From Brachybacterium sp042666875 (GTDB lineage: Bacteria; Actinomycetota; Actinomycetes; Actinomycetales; Dermabacteraceae): DNA of 64,000 nt. Both the position numbers and the translations under genes were made by a program. The notes under the pieces are model-generated. The model was not told the origin of the DNA and did no database searches. It saw only the letters and a list, made by a program, of their open reading frames with translations. Shown here in pieces: positions 16,616 through 25,133 of this stretch; position 1 is the stretch's first letter; every line of letters starts with the position of its first letter. Where the stretch lies: assembly GCF_042666875.1 (NCBI RefSeq), contig NZ_JBHTCX010000009.1, forward strand, positions 58,727 to 122,726, read 5' to 3'.

Positions 16616-17128
16616 ATGTCCCAGGCCTTTCACGCCGATTCGTCCGAGCTGGTGACCAAGGAGGTCCTCAGCTGGGAGCTGTTCGGCACTGCGTCGCGGG
16701 AGCTGGCACGAACGGTGGCCGATTCCGACTTCGCGCCGGAGATCATCATCGCCGTCGCCCGTGGCGGCCTGGTGCCAGCCGGCGCACTCGCCTACGCCCT
16801 GGGGCTGAAGCTCGCCGACGCGATCAACGTCGAGTTCTACACCGACGTGCACGAGACGCTGCCGGACCCGGTCCTGCTCGCGCCGATGCTCGACACCGAG
16901 TCGATCAGCGGCAAGCGGCTGCTGGTGGTCGATGACGTCGCCGACTCCGGGCGCACCCTCGCACTCGTGCTGGACCTGCTGCGCGAGCAGGGGGCCGACG
17001 CGCGCAGCGCCGTGCTGTACGCGAAGTCCCGTTCGGTGGTCGCTCCCGACTTCGTCTGGCGCCGCACCGACGAATGGATCGTCTTCCCCTGGTCGGCGGA
17101 GCCCCCGGTCACCGCTCAGGCAGGCTGA
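16616..17128 (+). CDS. Phosphoribosyltransferase, hypoxanthine/guanine type-like
   Basis: A 170-residue type I phosphoribosyltransferase. RLLVVDDVADSGRTLALVLDLL (about residues 101-122) is the PRPP-binding motif, and IIIAVARGGLVPAGALAYALGL is the N-terminal phosphate loop. ATG 16616 was chosen over the out-of-frame ATG 5 nt upstream; GAGG precedes it. These enzymes attach a purine base to PRPP, but the hood region is short and divergent, so the base (xanthine, guanine or other) is not certain. Confidence 0.83.
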   Translation: MSQAFHADSSELVTKEVLSWELFGTASRELARTVADSDFAPEIIIAVARGGLVPAGALAYALGLKLADAINVEFYTDVHETLPDPVLLAPMLDTESISGKRLLVVDDVADSGRTLALVLDLLREQGADARSAVLYAKSRSVVAPDFVWRRTDEWIVFPWSAEPPVTAQAG

Positions 17129-17154
17129 CCGCGAGGTCGGCGCGGGAGCCGCGC

Positions 17155-17184
17155 CGCGAGGTCCCCGCGGGGCCGCCCCTCGCG
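17155..17184. terminator. Possible bidirectional terminator hairpin
   Basis: Arms CGCGAGG (17155-17161) and CCTCGCG (17178-17184) enclose a second palindrome CCCCGCGGGG (17163-17172) between convergent genes. There is no T-run, so support is modest. Confidence 0.35.
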
Positions 17185-17210
17185 ATCTCCCCGGCGGTGC
17201 TCCCAGCGGC

Positions 17211-18218
17211 TCAGTGCTCCGTCCGGGGCTTCTCGGTGGGGGCCGCCGCGTCGTCGCCGGGCTGGTCACCGGCGCCGTGTCCCTCGTCCCCGCCGTGGTG
17301 ACCGAAGGGCAGGAAGTGCATGATCACCGCGAGGACGGCGCCGACGAGCAGACCGATCAGGAACGAGAAGAACGTGTTGATCAGCCAGCCCAGAACTCCA
17401 CCGACGGCGGCGATCCCGGCGACGGCCTCCTCGAGGTGATGGACGAAGCCGTAGGGCTGAGCGAGTCCCAGATCGTGGGTGCCGACCAGCAGGATGTGGC
17501 CGCCGACCCACAGCATCGCCACCATGCCGACATAGCTGATGATGTCCATGACCACGGGCATGGCCCGGACCAGAGAGTTGCCGATGCGCTGCTTCGCCGC
17601 CGAGTTCTCCTCGGCGGCCATGGCCAGGCCCACGTCGTCCATCTTCACCAGGATCCCGACCGTTCCGTAGACCAGGACGGTGATACCGAGCGCGATCACC
17701 ACGAGCACCGCGGCGCGGGTCCAGATGTCGGGTGCTTCGACGGAGTTCAGCGAGATCACCATGATCTCGGCCGAGAGGATGAGGTCGGTGCGGACGGCGC
17801 TCGAGACGATCTTCTTCTCCGCGTCGGCGCCCTTCGCGGCGGCCGGGGCCTTCTTCGGCGTGCCGCTGACCAGCTCCCAGATCTTCTCGGCGCCCTCGAA
17901 GCTCAGATACAGGCCGCCGAGCATGAGTATCGGGGTGAGCAGGAAGTCCGCGAACGTGCTGAGCAGCAGCAGGACCGGCAGGATGAACACGAGCTTGTTG
18001 ACCAGCGAACCCTTGGTGATCCGCCAGATGATCGGGAGCTCGCGCTTGGGCTTGATGCCCTGGACGTACTGCGGGGTCACGGCCGTGTCATCGATCACCA
18101 CGCCGACGGCCTTGGATCCGGCCTTGGCGGAGGCGGCGGCGATGTCGTCCGTACTGGCCGCGGCCAGCCTCGCCAGGGCGGCCACGTCATCGAGCAGTGC
18201 GGCGAGTCCACCGGCCAT
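17211..18218 (-). CDS. DUF808 family inner-membrane protein (YedI-like)
   Basis: A 335-residue protein with about seven membrane segments after a soluble N-terminal AGGLAALLDDVAALARLAAASTDDIAAASAKAGSKAVGVVIDDTAVTPQYV region, the DUF808/YedI signature. A His/Asp/Glu-rich C-terminal tail (FGHHGGDEGHGAGDQPGDD) might bind metal. Start ATG 18218 has AAGGAA about 7 nt upstream. The family is widespread and uncharacterised. It is divergent from the SDR gene at 18359. Confidence 0.87.
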   Translation of the reverse strand: MAGGLAALLDDVAALARLAAASTDDIAAASAKAGSKAVGVVIDDTAVTPQYVQGIKPKRELPIIWRITKGSLVNKLVFILPVLLLLSTFADFLLTPILMLGGLYLSFEGAEKIWELVSGTPKKAPAAAKGADAEKKIVSSAVRTDLILSAEIMVISLNSVEAPDIWTRAAVLVVIALGITVLVYGTVGILVKMDDVGLAMAAEENSAAKQRIGNSLVRAMPVVMDIISYVGMVAMLWVGGHILLVGTHDLGLAQPYGFVHHLEEAVAGIAAVGGVLGWLINTFFSFLIGLLVGAVLAVIMHFLPFGHHGGDEGHGAGDQPGDDAAAPTEKPRTEH

Positions 18219-18358
18219 GCTGGTTCCTTCCCTGAGGGCGCGGCCGCCCCGGTGGCGACCCGGGTCAGGATACCGGGGATCGCTCCTTTGTCTGCCCGCA
18301 GCGGAATGAAGCTCGGGGTATCTCGACGCGGTCGTCGTCGCGGTGCCACAGTTGGTGC

Positions 18359-19006
18359 ATGGATATCGCACTCATCGGAGGACATGGCAAGGTCGCGCTC
18401 CTGGCGGAGCCGCTGCTGTCGACGGCAGGACACACCGTCAACGCGGTGATCCGCGACCCGGATCAGAGCGCTGACGTCGAGGCGGCCGGTGCCCGACCGG
18501 TCGTGGCCGACATCGAGACCCTCGACGCCTACGGCTGGGACGAGCTGCTGCGCGGCAACGACGCAGTGGTGTGGGCCGCCGGCGCCGGGGGCGGCAACCC
18601 CGAGCGCACGTGGGCCGTGGACCGCGGGGCCGCGATCGCCTCGATGGAGTCCGCCCGGCGCGTCGGTGCGACGCGCTACGTGATGATCAGCTACTTCGGA
18701 GCCGGGCCGGATCACGGCGTCTCCGAGGACGACCCGTTCTTCGCCTACGCCGAGTCCAAGGCCCAGGCCGATGCCCACCTCCAGGGCACCGAGCTGGACT
18801 GGACGATCCTCGCCCCGTCGGGTCTCACCCTCGACGAGCCCACCGGGCGGATCGAGGTGGGCGTCCCCGAGGGCGGTCACGTCTCGCGCGGGAACGTCGC
18901 CCGCACCATCGTGGCCGCGCTCGAGCGGCCCGGCACCATCGGGAAGTTCCTCGCCTTCAACGACGGCGACCAGGAGATCGGCGCCGCGCTCGACGCGGCG
19001 ATCTGA
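18359..19006 (+). CDS. NAD(P)-binding SDR/atypical oxidoreductase-like protein
   Basis: A 215-residue Rossmann protein. IALIGGHGKVALLAEPLL (about residues 3-20) is the GxxGxxG dinucleotide loop and the domain continues as an NmrA/YwnB-like atypical SDR (DAVVWAAGAGGG, YFAYAESKAQAD). An SYF/YAESK segment carries Tyr and Lys in catalytic-like positions. It ends with a KFLAFNDGDQEI strand. Soluble, single gene, followed by a strong hairpin. Substrate unknown. Confidence 0.85.
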   Translation: MDIALIGGHGKVALLAEPLLSTAGHTVNAVIRDPDQSADVEAAGARPVVADIETLDAYGWDELLRGNDAVVWAAGAGGGNPERTWAVDRGAAIASMESARRVGATRYVMISYFGAGPDHGVSEDDPFFAYAESKAQADAHLQGTELDWTILAPSGLTLDEPTGRIEVGVPEGGHVSRGNVARTIVAALERPGTIGKFLAFNDGDQEIGAALDAAI

Positions 19007-19026
19007 CCCCGCTCCGGTTCCCCGGC

Positions 19027-19062
19027 CCACGGCCCCGGCATCGCCCGATGCCGGGGCCGTGG
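19027..19062. terminator. Strong 17-bp hairpin after the SDR gene
   Basis: Perfect arms 19027-19043 (CCACGGCCCCGGCATCG) and 19046-19062 form a very stable GC stem just after the stop codon. No T-run follows. A part of the arm sequence recurs at 19071-19083. Confidence 0.65.
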
Positions 19063-19149
19063 CGCGTCCATGGGCCCCGGCATGCCCTGCCCTGACCTGA
19101 CCTGCACGAGTGCCGTACCGTGAGGGGTTTGCTCGCAGAAGGAGGATGT

Positions 19150-20298
19150 GTGGACGTCGTACGGCGGTGGGCGGCGGTTCTCTCGCTCGCGATGGGGATC
19201 TTCGTCCTGATCACGATCGAGGAGCTGCCGATCGGGGTGCTCAGCGTGATGGCACCGGACCTCGGGGTCAGCGAGGGCGTCGGCGGCCTGGCCGTGACCG
19301 TCCCCGGCATCCTCGCCGGCGTCGTCGCCGTCGTGACCCCGGTGGTCGTCGGCACCCTGGACCGACGGATCGTACTGGTGATCGCCCTGGTCTCGGTGGT
19401 GGTCTCCTGCGCTCTCAGCGTCATCGCCCCGAGCTTCACCATGCTCCTGCTCGCCCGGCTCTTCGCGGGCATCGCGATCGGCCTGTACTGGGCCGTGATG
19501 GCAGTCGTGGCCGTCGGACAGGTGCCGCGAGAGCAGACCGCCCGGGCGCTGACCGTCGCGTTCGCGGGCTCCGGGAGCGCGCTGGTGATGGGCGTGCCGG
19601 TGGCCACGTGGATCGGCACCCACCTGGGCTGGCGGGAGGCCTTCGGCGTGGTCGGCGGCGTGGCCGCCCTGGTCGCCGTGGCGATCGCGGTGCTGGTGCG
19701 GCCGGTGCACTCCGCGGTCAAGGTCACCCCGGCGATGATGCTGGTCGCCGCGCGCACCCGTGGCGTCCGGTACGCCGTCGCGCTGACCGGGCTGGTGGTC
19801 ATCGCCCAGTTCATCACCTACAGCTACGTCAGCCCCATCCTGCTGGAGCGGGCAGGGATCGCCGTCACCGACATCGGCCCGATGCTGCTGACCTTCGGCC
19901 TCGCCGGCCTGCTCGGGAACTTCGCCGTGGCGCCGGTGCTCAGGCGCAGCGCACCGCTGGGCGTGCTCGTCGTCTCGGCCGGGCTCGGTCTGTCGCTGCT
20001 GGCCGTGGTGGCGCTGATGCAGGGAACCGTCTCGGCATTGGCGATCATGCCGGTGTGGGGACTCTTCGCCGGCGCCGCCCCCGTCGCCATCCAGGCATTC
20101 GTCGGCACCGAGGCGCAGGACGTCATGGAGGAGGGGACCGCCCTGAACAGCGCCGTGTTCAACACGGCGATCGCCCTCGGCGCCCTGATCGGCGGGCTGA
20201 TCATCGACGCCGCCGGCCAGACCACCATGATCCTGACCTCGGCCGTGATGGTCGGGGCCGGGGTGGCAGTGGCCGTGCGGTACCTCGTCAGCCGATGA
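19150..20298 (+). CDS. MFS transporter, AraJ/YdhP-like drug/sugar efflux family
   Basis: A 382-residue permease with 12 predicted membrane segments. The loop after segment 2 and the motif GTLDRR, together with RLFAGIAIGLYWAVM and the PREQTARALTVAFAGSGSALVMGVPVATWIG region, match the AraJ-like DHA1 group of exporters. GTG 19150 was chosen because AAGGAGG lies about 4 nt upstream; an in-frame GTG at 19120 would add 10 residues that encode the Shine-Dalgarno itself. Its last 11 nt overlap the convergent acylphosphatase. Substrate unknown. Confidence 0.87.
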   Translation: MDVVRRWAAVLSLAMGIFVLITIEELPIGVLSVMAPDLGVSEGVGGLAVTVPGILAGVVAVVTPVVVGTLDRRIVLVIALVSVVVSCALSVIAPSFTMLLLARLFAGIAIGLYWAVMAVVAVGQVPREQTARALTVAFAGSGSALVMGVPVATWIGTHLGWREAFGVVGGVAALVAVAIAVLVRPVHSAVKVTPAMMLVAARTRGVRYAVALTGLVVIAQFITYSYVSPILLERAGIAVTDIGPMLLTFGLAGLLGNFAVAPVLRRSAPLGVLVVSAGLGLSLLAVVALMQGTVSALAIMPVWGLFAGAAPVAIQAFVGTEAQDVMEEGTALNSAVFNTAIALGALIGGLIIDAAGQTTMILTSAVMVGAGVAVAVRYLVSR

Positions 20299-20572
20299 TG
20301 CGCATCGTCTCCGCGCCGCGGGGAGCGTCCTCGCGCACCTCGACGTCGGAGACCCGAGCGGCGGGTGGGCCCTGACGCAGCCAGTCGACCATCGCCTCGA
20401 CCGCGTCCCCGGCGCCCTCCACGTCGGCCTCCACCGTGCCGTCCAGCAGGTTGCGCACCGTGCCGCCGACCCCGAGACGCTCCGCCTCGGCGGCGGCCGA
20501 CATCCGGAAGCCGACGCCCTGGACCCTGCCGCTGACCCGCACGATCCGGCGGACGTCGTCAGCGCCTGCCAT
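20288..20572 (-). CDS. acyP: Acylphosphatase
   Basis: A 94-residue acylphosphatase. RVSGRVQGVGFRMS (about residues 12-25) holds the catalytic Arg23, and the phosphate-binding Asn41 is in TVRNLLDGTVEA. The enzyme hydrolyses carboxyl-phosphate bonds such as acetyl phosphate. ATG 20572 shares a base with the stop of the phosphoketolase gene (TGATG), so it is almost certainly co-translated with it, which links it to acetyl phosphate turnover. An in-frame GTG lies just upstream at 20575. Confidence 0.93.
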   Translation of the reverse strand: MAGADDVRRIVRVSGRVQGVGFRMSAAAEAERLGVGGTVRNLLDGTVEADVEGAGDAVEAMVDWLRQGPPAARVSDVEVREDAPRGAETMRIIG

Positions 20573-23049
20573 CACGCGTTGTCCCCTCCCGTGTCGGAGG
20601 CCTGGGGCGGCGCCTCCTCGCCGGCCGCGTCGGCATTGTCGTCCCACTGCCAGCCCGCGATCTCGGGGACGTCCTCCCCGTGCTCGTACGCATACGCCCG
20701 GGCGCGCACGCGGAGGTCGGACATCTGCTGGCGCAGCCCGGCGTAGCGGGTGGCCAGGCCGGCCCGGTCGATCACGTCCATGACCAGGTGGTAGCGGTCG
20801 GCATCGTTGCGCATCAGCATGTCGAACGGCGTCGTGGTGGTGCCCTCCTCCTTGTAGCCGCGCACGTGGACGCGGCCGATGCGGTCGTGACGGTAGGCCA
20901 GGCGATGGATGAGCCAGGGGTATCCGTGGTACGCGAAGATCACCGGCACGTCCTCGCCGAAGATGCCCTGGAAGTCGCGCTCGGAGAGCCCGTGGGGATG
21001 CTCGCTGTCGTCCTGCAGGCGCATCAGGTCCACCACGTTGACCACCCGCACTTTCAGCCCCGGCACCTGCTCCCGCAGGATCTTCGCGGCCGCGAGCGTC
21101 TCGATGGTGGGGATGTCCCCGGCGCAGGCGAGCACCACGTCGGGGTCCTCCCCGGTGACCTCCGTGCCGGCCCACTCCCAGATGCCCAGCCCGCGGGCGC
21201 AGTGGACAATCGCCTCGTCCATGCTCAGCCAGTTCGGGTTCGGCTGCTTGCCGGCGACGACCACGTTGACGTACTGGCGGGAGCGCAGGCAGTGGTCGTA
21301 GGTCGACAGCAGGGTGTTGGCATCCGGCGGCAGGTAGACCCGCACGATCTCGGCCTTCTTGTTGACCATGTGGTCGATGAAGCCCGGATCCTGATGGGAG
21401 AAGCCGTTGTGGTCCTGCCGCCACACGTGCGAGCTGAGCAGGTAGTTCAGGGAGGCCAGCGGCCGCCGCCACTCCAGCTCATTGGTGACCTTCAGCCACT
21501 TGGCGTGCTGATTGACCATCGAGTCGACGATGTGGATGAAGGCCTCGTACGAGGAGAACATGCCGTGGCGGCCCGTGAGCAGATACCCCTCCAGCCAGCC
21601 CTGGCACTGGTGCTCGGAGAGCATCTCCATCACCCGGCCCGTCGGCGCCAGGTGCTCCTCGCGGTCGTGCGGCTCGAACTCGGCGTTCCACTGCTTGTCA
21701 GTGACGTCGTAGACCCCCTGGAGCCGGTTCGAGGCGGTCTCGTCGGGCCCGAAGATCCGGAAGCTGTGGGGGTTCTGGGCGATGACATCGGTCAGCCAGG
21801 TGCCCAGGACCCGGGTCGCCTCAGCGGTGGAGGCGCCGGGATAGGGGACCTCCACCGCGTAGTCGCGGAAATCGGGCAGCCGCAGGTCCTTCAGCACGGA
21901 GCCGCCGTTGGTGGCCGGGTTGGCGGACATCCGCAGTTCACCCTCCGGGGCCGCGGCGGCGATCTCGGCGCGCAGGGCGCCGGACTCGTCGAACAGCTCC
22001 TCGGGGCGATACGAGCGCAACCAGGAATCCAGATCGGCCAGGTGCTCCTCGGTGTCGCGGGCGTTGGGCAGGGGCACCTGGTGGGAGCGCCACGAGCCCT
22101 CGGTCACCTTGCCGTCGATGGTCTTCGGTCCGGTCCAGCCCTTCGGCGAGCGGAAGATGATCATCGGCCAGGCCGGTCGCGTCGTCTCCCGCCCGGCCTC
22201 GGCGTCCTCGCGGGCCTGCTGCTTGATCTGCGCGATCTGGTCCAGGGCCGTATCGAGCACCTCAGCGAAGCGCCGGTGCGCGGCCATCGGATCCTCGTCG
22301 TCGAAGCCGCCGCGGAACAGCAGCGGGGTGTGCCCGTAGCCCCGCATCAGGTCCTCGAGCTCGTCGTCGCCGATACGGGCCAGGACGGTGGGGTTGGCGA
22401 TCTTGTACCCGTTCAGGTGCAGGATCGGCAGCACCACCCCGTCGGTCAGCGGATTGAGAAACTTGTTGGAGTGCCACGAGGTGGCCAGCGGACCGGTCTC
22501 CGCCTCTCCGTCCCCCACCACGGTGAAGGCGATCTCGTCGGGCCGGTCGAACATGGCGCCGTAGGCGTGGGAGAGGGCGTAGCCCAGCTCTCCGCCCTCA
22601 TGGATCGATCCCGGGGTCTCCGGGGCCACGTGCGAGGGGATCCCGCCGGGGAAGGAGAACTGCGTGAACAGGCGAGCCAGTCCTCGCTCGTCCCGGCTGA
22701 CGGCGGGGTAGACGTCGGAGTAGGTGCCCTCGAGGTAGCTCGCGGCGACCAGTCCCGGACCGCCGTGCCCGGGGCCGGTGATGTACATGGCCTTCAGGCC
22801 GCGCTGGGAGATCGCCCGATTGGCGTGGGCGTACAGGAACGTCAGGCCCGGAGTGGTGCCCCAGTGCCCGAGCAGACGCGGCTTGACGTGCTCGCGCTGC
22901 AACGGGCGGCGCAGCAGCGGATTGTCCTTGAGGTAGATCTGCCCGACCGAGAGGTAGTTCGCTGCCCGCCACCACCCGTGGAGCCGCTCGAGCTCCTCGT
23001 CGGTGGGGGTCTCGGCGGGGGAGTTCGGCCAGCTGGCAACGGTGGTCAT
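20572..23049 (-). CDS. xfp: Phosphoketolase (xylulose-5-phosphate/fructose-6-phosphate)
   Basis: An 825-residue thiamine-diphosphate enzyme that splits xylulose-5-P (or fructose-6-P) with phosphate into acetyl phosphate plus glyceraldehyde-3-P (or erythrose-4-P). Signatures include LLGHWGTTPGLTFLYAH, YITGPGHGGPG, the ThDP-binding GDGEAETGPLATSWHSNKFLNP and FRSPKGWTGP. The length matches the family. ATG 23049 follows GCAGGAAGG. The gene is first in a two-gene operon with acylphosphatase. Confidence 0.95.
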   Translation of the reverse strand: MTTVASWPNSPAETPTDEELERLHGWWRAANYLSVGQIYLKDNPLLRRPLQREHVKPRLLGHWGTTPGLTFLYAHANRAISQRGLKAMYITGPGHGGPGLVAASYLEGTYSDVYPAVSRDERGLARLFTQFSFPGGIPSHVAPETPGSIHEGGELGYALSHAYGAMFDRPDEIAFTVVGDGEAETGPLATSWHSNKFLNPLTDGVVLPILHLNGYKIANPTVLARIGDDELEDLMRGYGHTPLLFRGGFDDEDPMAAHRRFAEVLDTALDQIAQIKQQAREDAEAGRETTRPAWPMIIFRSPKGWTGPKTIDGKVTEGSWRSHQVPLPNARDTEEHLADLDSWLRSYRPEELFDESGALRAEIAAAAPEGELRMSANPATNGGSVLKDLRLPDFRDYAVEVPYPGASTAEATRVLGTWLTDVIAQNPHSFRIFGPDETASNRLQGVYDVTDKQWNAEFEPHDREEHLAPTGRVMEMLSEHQCQGWLEGYLLTGRHGMFSSYEAFIHIVDSMVNQHAKWLKVTNELEWRRPLASLNYLLSSHVWRQDHNGFSHQDPGFIDHMVNKKAEIVRVYLPPDANTLLSTYDHCLRSRQYVNVVVAGKQPNPNWLSMDEAIVHCARGLGIWEWAGTEVTGEDPDVVLACAGDIPTIETLAAAKILREQVPGLKVRVVNVVDLMRLQDDSEHPHGLSERDFQGIFGEDVPVIFAYHGYPWLIHRLAYRHDRIGRVHVRGYKEEGTTTTPFDMLMRNDADRYHLVMDVIDRAGLATRYAGLRQQMSDLRVRARAYAYEHGEDVPEIAGWQWDDNADAAGEEAPPQASDTGGDNA

Positions 23050-23165
23050 GGCGCCTTCCTGCAGCTCGGGCAACAGAGATCCCGGAGGGGATACGTTCAC
23101 GGTACGACCCGGACCGGGCCGGCGGAAGGGACCTCCGGCCCGCTCGTGCGATGGACCGGCCTCGC

Positions 23166-23171
23166 TACTGT
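23166..23171 (+). promoter_or_regulatory. -10-like hexamer TACTGT for the glycosyltransferase pair
   Basis: TACTGT lies about 50 nt before ATG 23223 in the divergent interval shared with phosphoketolase. The -35 is unclear. Confidence 0.3.
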
Positions 23172-23222
23172 GGGCCGACAGCGACGGAGCCGACGAAGCC
23201 GAGGAATCGAGGGGAGTGCCGC

Positions 23223-24110
23223 ATGAGCGTCGAGCGGGTCACGGTCGTGATCGCCACCCGCAACCGCGGCGACGAGCTCGTGGAGCACCTCGGTCACCAC
23301 GAGGCCCCCGTGATCGTCCTGGACAACGCCTCCACGGACGGCACCGTCGCGGCGGTGCGCGGCGCCCATCCCCACGTGCGCCTCGTGACGCTGCCCGAGA
23401 ACATCGGCGCGCAGGCACGCACCATCGGAGCCGAACTGGCCACCACCGACTACGTCGCCTTCGCCGACGACGACTCCTGGTGGGCGCCCGGGGCGCTGGC
23501 GCGAGCCGTCGACGTCTTCGATGCCCACCCGCGGCTCGGGCTGATCGCGGGCTCCATCGCCGTGGGGCCCGAGGAGCGCCCGGACCCGCTGAACGCCGTG
23601 CTCGCCGCCTCCCCGCTGGGCACTGCGGACGACGCGCCCGGCCCGCTGCTGCTCGGCTTCGTCGGCTGCGGGGCGATCGTGCGTCGGGACGCGTTCTTGG
23701 AGGCGGGCGGCTTCGACGACGTGATCCGCTTCCCCGGGGAGGAGGATCGGGTGGCGCTGGACCTGTTCGACGCCGGCTGGCAGCTGAGCTACGTGCCCGA
23801 GATCCGCGCCCACCACCACCCCTCGCCCCATCGCGAGTCCGCCCGGCGCCGTCAGACCGAGGCGATCCGCAGCCGGATCCTCACCGCCCTGCTGCGCCGT
23901 CCGTGGTCGGGAGTGCGGGCCGAGGTCGTCACGGCGCTGCGCTCGGGGACGCGCGGCCGATGGGGCCTGCTGGGTGCCCTGCGCCGCGCCCCGGCCGCCC
24001 TGCGGCGGCGGCGCCCGGTCTCGCCCTCGACCGAGGCCGCCCTCGCCCTGGTGCGCTCCGGACCCGCTGCGCGCCCGGCCCGCTCGGCGTCGGACGAGGA
24101 GCGGCGATGA
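23223..24110 (+). CDS. Glycosyltransferase family 2 protein
   Basis: A 295-residue GT-A fold enzyme: VTVVIATRNRGDEL (about residues 6-19), the DNASTDGT loop and the DXD-like ADDDSWWAPG (about 81-90) that binds nucleotide-sugar and metal. RFPGEEDRVALDLFDAGW is an acceptor-site region with the catalytic-base-like ED pair. No membrane segment; the C-terminal 60 residues are Arg-rich. It is the first of two overlapping GT2 genes (ATGA). Acceptor unknown. Confidence 0.88.
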   Translation: MSVERVTVVIATRNRGDELVEHLGHHEAPVIVLDNASTDGTVAAVRGAHPHVRLVTLPENIGAQARTIGAELATTDYVAFADDDSWWAPGALARAVDVFDAHPRLGLIAGSIAVGPEERPDPLNAVLAASPLGTADDAPGPLLLGFVGCGAIVRRDAFLEAGGFDDVIRFPGEEDRVALDLFDAGWQLSYVPEIRAHHHPSPHRESARRRQTEAIRSRILTALLRRPWSGVRAEVVTALRSGTRGRWGLLGALRRAPAALRRRRPVSPSTEAALALVRSGPAARPARSASDEERR

Positions 24111-25039
24111 GTCCCGACGAGCGGGTGGCGGTCGTGATGATCACCTACAACCGGCGCGACGAGGCACTGCTGGCGATCTCGCGATTGCGGGAGCTGCCCG
24201 AGCAGCCGCACGTGGTGGTCGTGGACAACGGCTCCGAGGACGGCACCGCCGAAGCCGTCCGGGAGCGGTTCCCCGAGGTGGACCTGGTGGCCAGTGCCGT
24301 GAACCTGGGAGCCGTCGGGCGCAACGTGGGCCTCGAGCGGGTCGGGACGCCGTTCGTCGCCTTCTGCGATGACGACACCTGGTGGGAGCCGGGCTCCCTG
24401 CGCCGGGCGGCCGACGCGCTCGCCGAGCATCCCCGCCTCGGGGTGGTCACCGGCAGGATCCTGGTCGAGCCGGGCGGACGCGAGGACCCGATCAACGCCG
24501 AACTGCTCCATTCGCCGGTCGAGGGCCCGCCGTGGATGCCCGGCCCGACCCTCGGCAGCTTCCTCGCCGGTGCCTCGATGGTCCGCCGCAGCGCCTTCCT
24601 CGCGGCCGGCGGCTTCAGCGAACGGCTGTGGCTCGGCGGGGAGGAGGAGCTGCTGGCGGCCGACCTGGCGACCGCCGGCTGGGAGCTGGTCCACCTGCCG
24701 GACGTGATCGTCCATCACCAGGCCTCCACGCAGCGTGACCCCCGGCTGCGCCTCCGGCACGGGCTGCGCAACACCCTATGGTTCATCTGGCTGCGCCGGC
24801 CGCTCGGTGCGGCGCTGCGGCGGACCCGCGACGTGCTGGCCACGGCACCGCGCGATCGGCTGACCGCACTGGCGCTCTGGGACGCGCTGCGCGGAGCCGG
24901 CTGGGTGCTGCGGCAGCGGCGCCCCCTGCCGGCCAGGATCGAGCGCCGCTTCCGGGCGCTGGAGGAGGCTCAGCGCCGCAGCACCGCCCGGCGCTACGGC
25001 AGACCCAGCGGGCCCCGACAGCGCCGCGGCGACCGGTAG
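24107..25039 (+). CDS. Glycosyltransferase family 2 protein (tandem paralogue)
   Basis: A 310-residue GT2 enzyme and clear paralogue of the preceding gene. VAVVMITYNRRDEAL, VDNGSEDGTAEAV and CDDDTWWEPGSLRR (about residues 87-100) align with it, and LWLGGEEELLAADLATAGWELVHLP replaces the acceptor loop. ATG 24107 overlaps the upstream stop by 4 nt. The pair may act in series on a glycan or glycolipid; the order in the pathway cannot be read from sequence. Confidence 0.88.
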   Translation: MSPDERVAVVMITYNRRDEALLAISRLRELPEQPHVVVVDNGSEDGTAEAVRERFPEVDLVASAVNLGAVGRNVGLERVGTPFVAFCDDDTWWEPGSLRRAADALAEHPRLGVVTGRILVEPGGREDPINAELLHSPVEGPPWMPGPTLGSFLAGASMVRRSAFLAAGGFSERLWLGGEEELLAADLATAGWELVHLPDVIVHHQASTQRDPRLRLRHGLRNTLWFIWLRRPLGAALRRTRDVLATAPRDRLTALALWDALRGAGWVLRQRRPLPARIERRFRALEEAQRRSTARRYGRPSGPRQRRGDR

Positions 25040-25051
25040 TGCCGACGCGGC

Positions 25052-25088
25052 GCGCGACCCGCCGGCGGACGCGCGACCCCGCCGGCGG
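25052..25088. repeat. Imperfect 17/18-nt direct repeat
   Basis: GCGCGACCCGCCGGCGG (25052-25068) is repeated with one extra C at 25071-25088, just upstream of the thiol peroxidase gene. It could be a tandem duplication or paired regulator sites. Confidence 0.6.
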
Positions 25089-25133
25089 TGGACCCGGTTT
25101 GTGCCCTCCGCCGCTGACCGTGAGGATGGGGGC

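Noticed and set aside
20680..23226. 848-codon plus-strand frame opposite phosphoketolase
   Set aside because: Opposes a full-length enzyme with conserved ThDP motifs; translation has no recognisable family.
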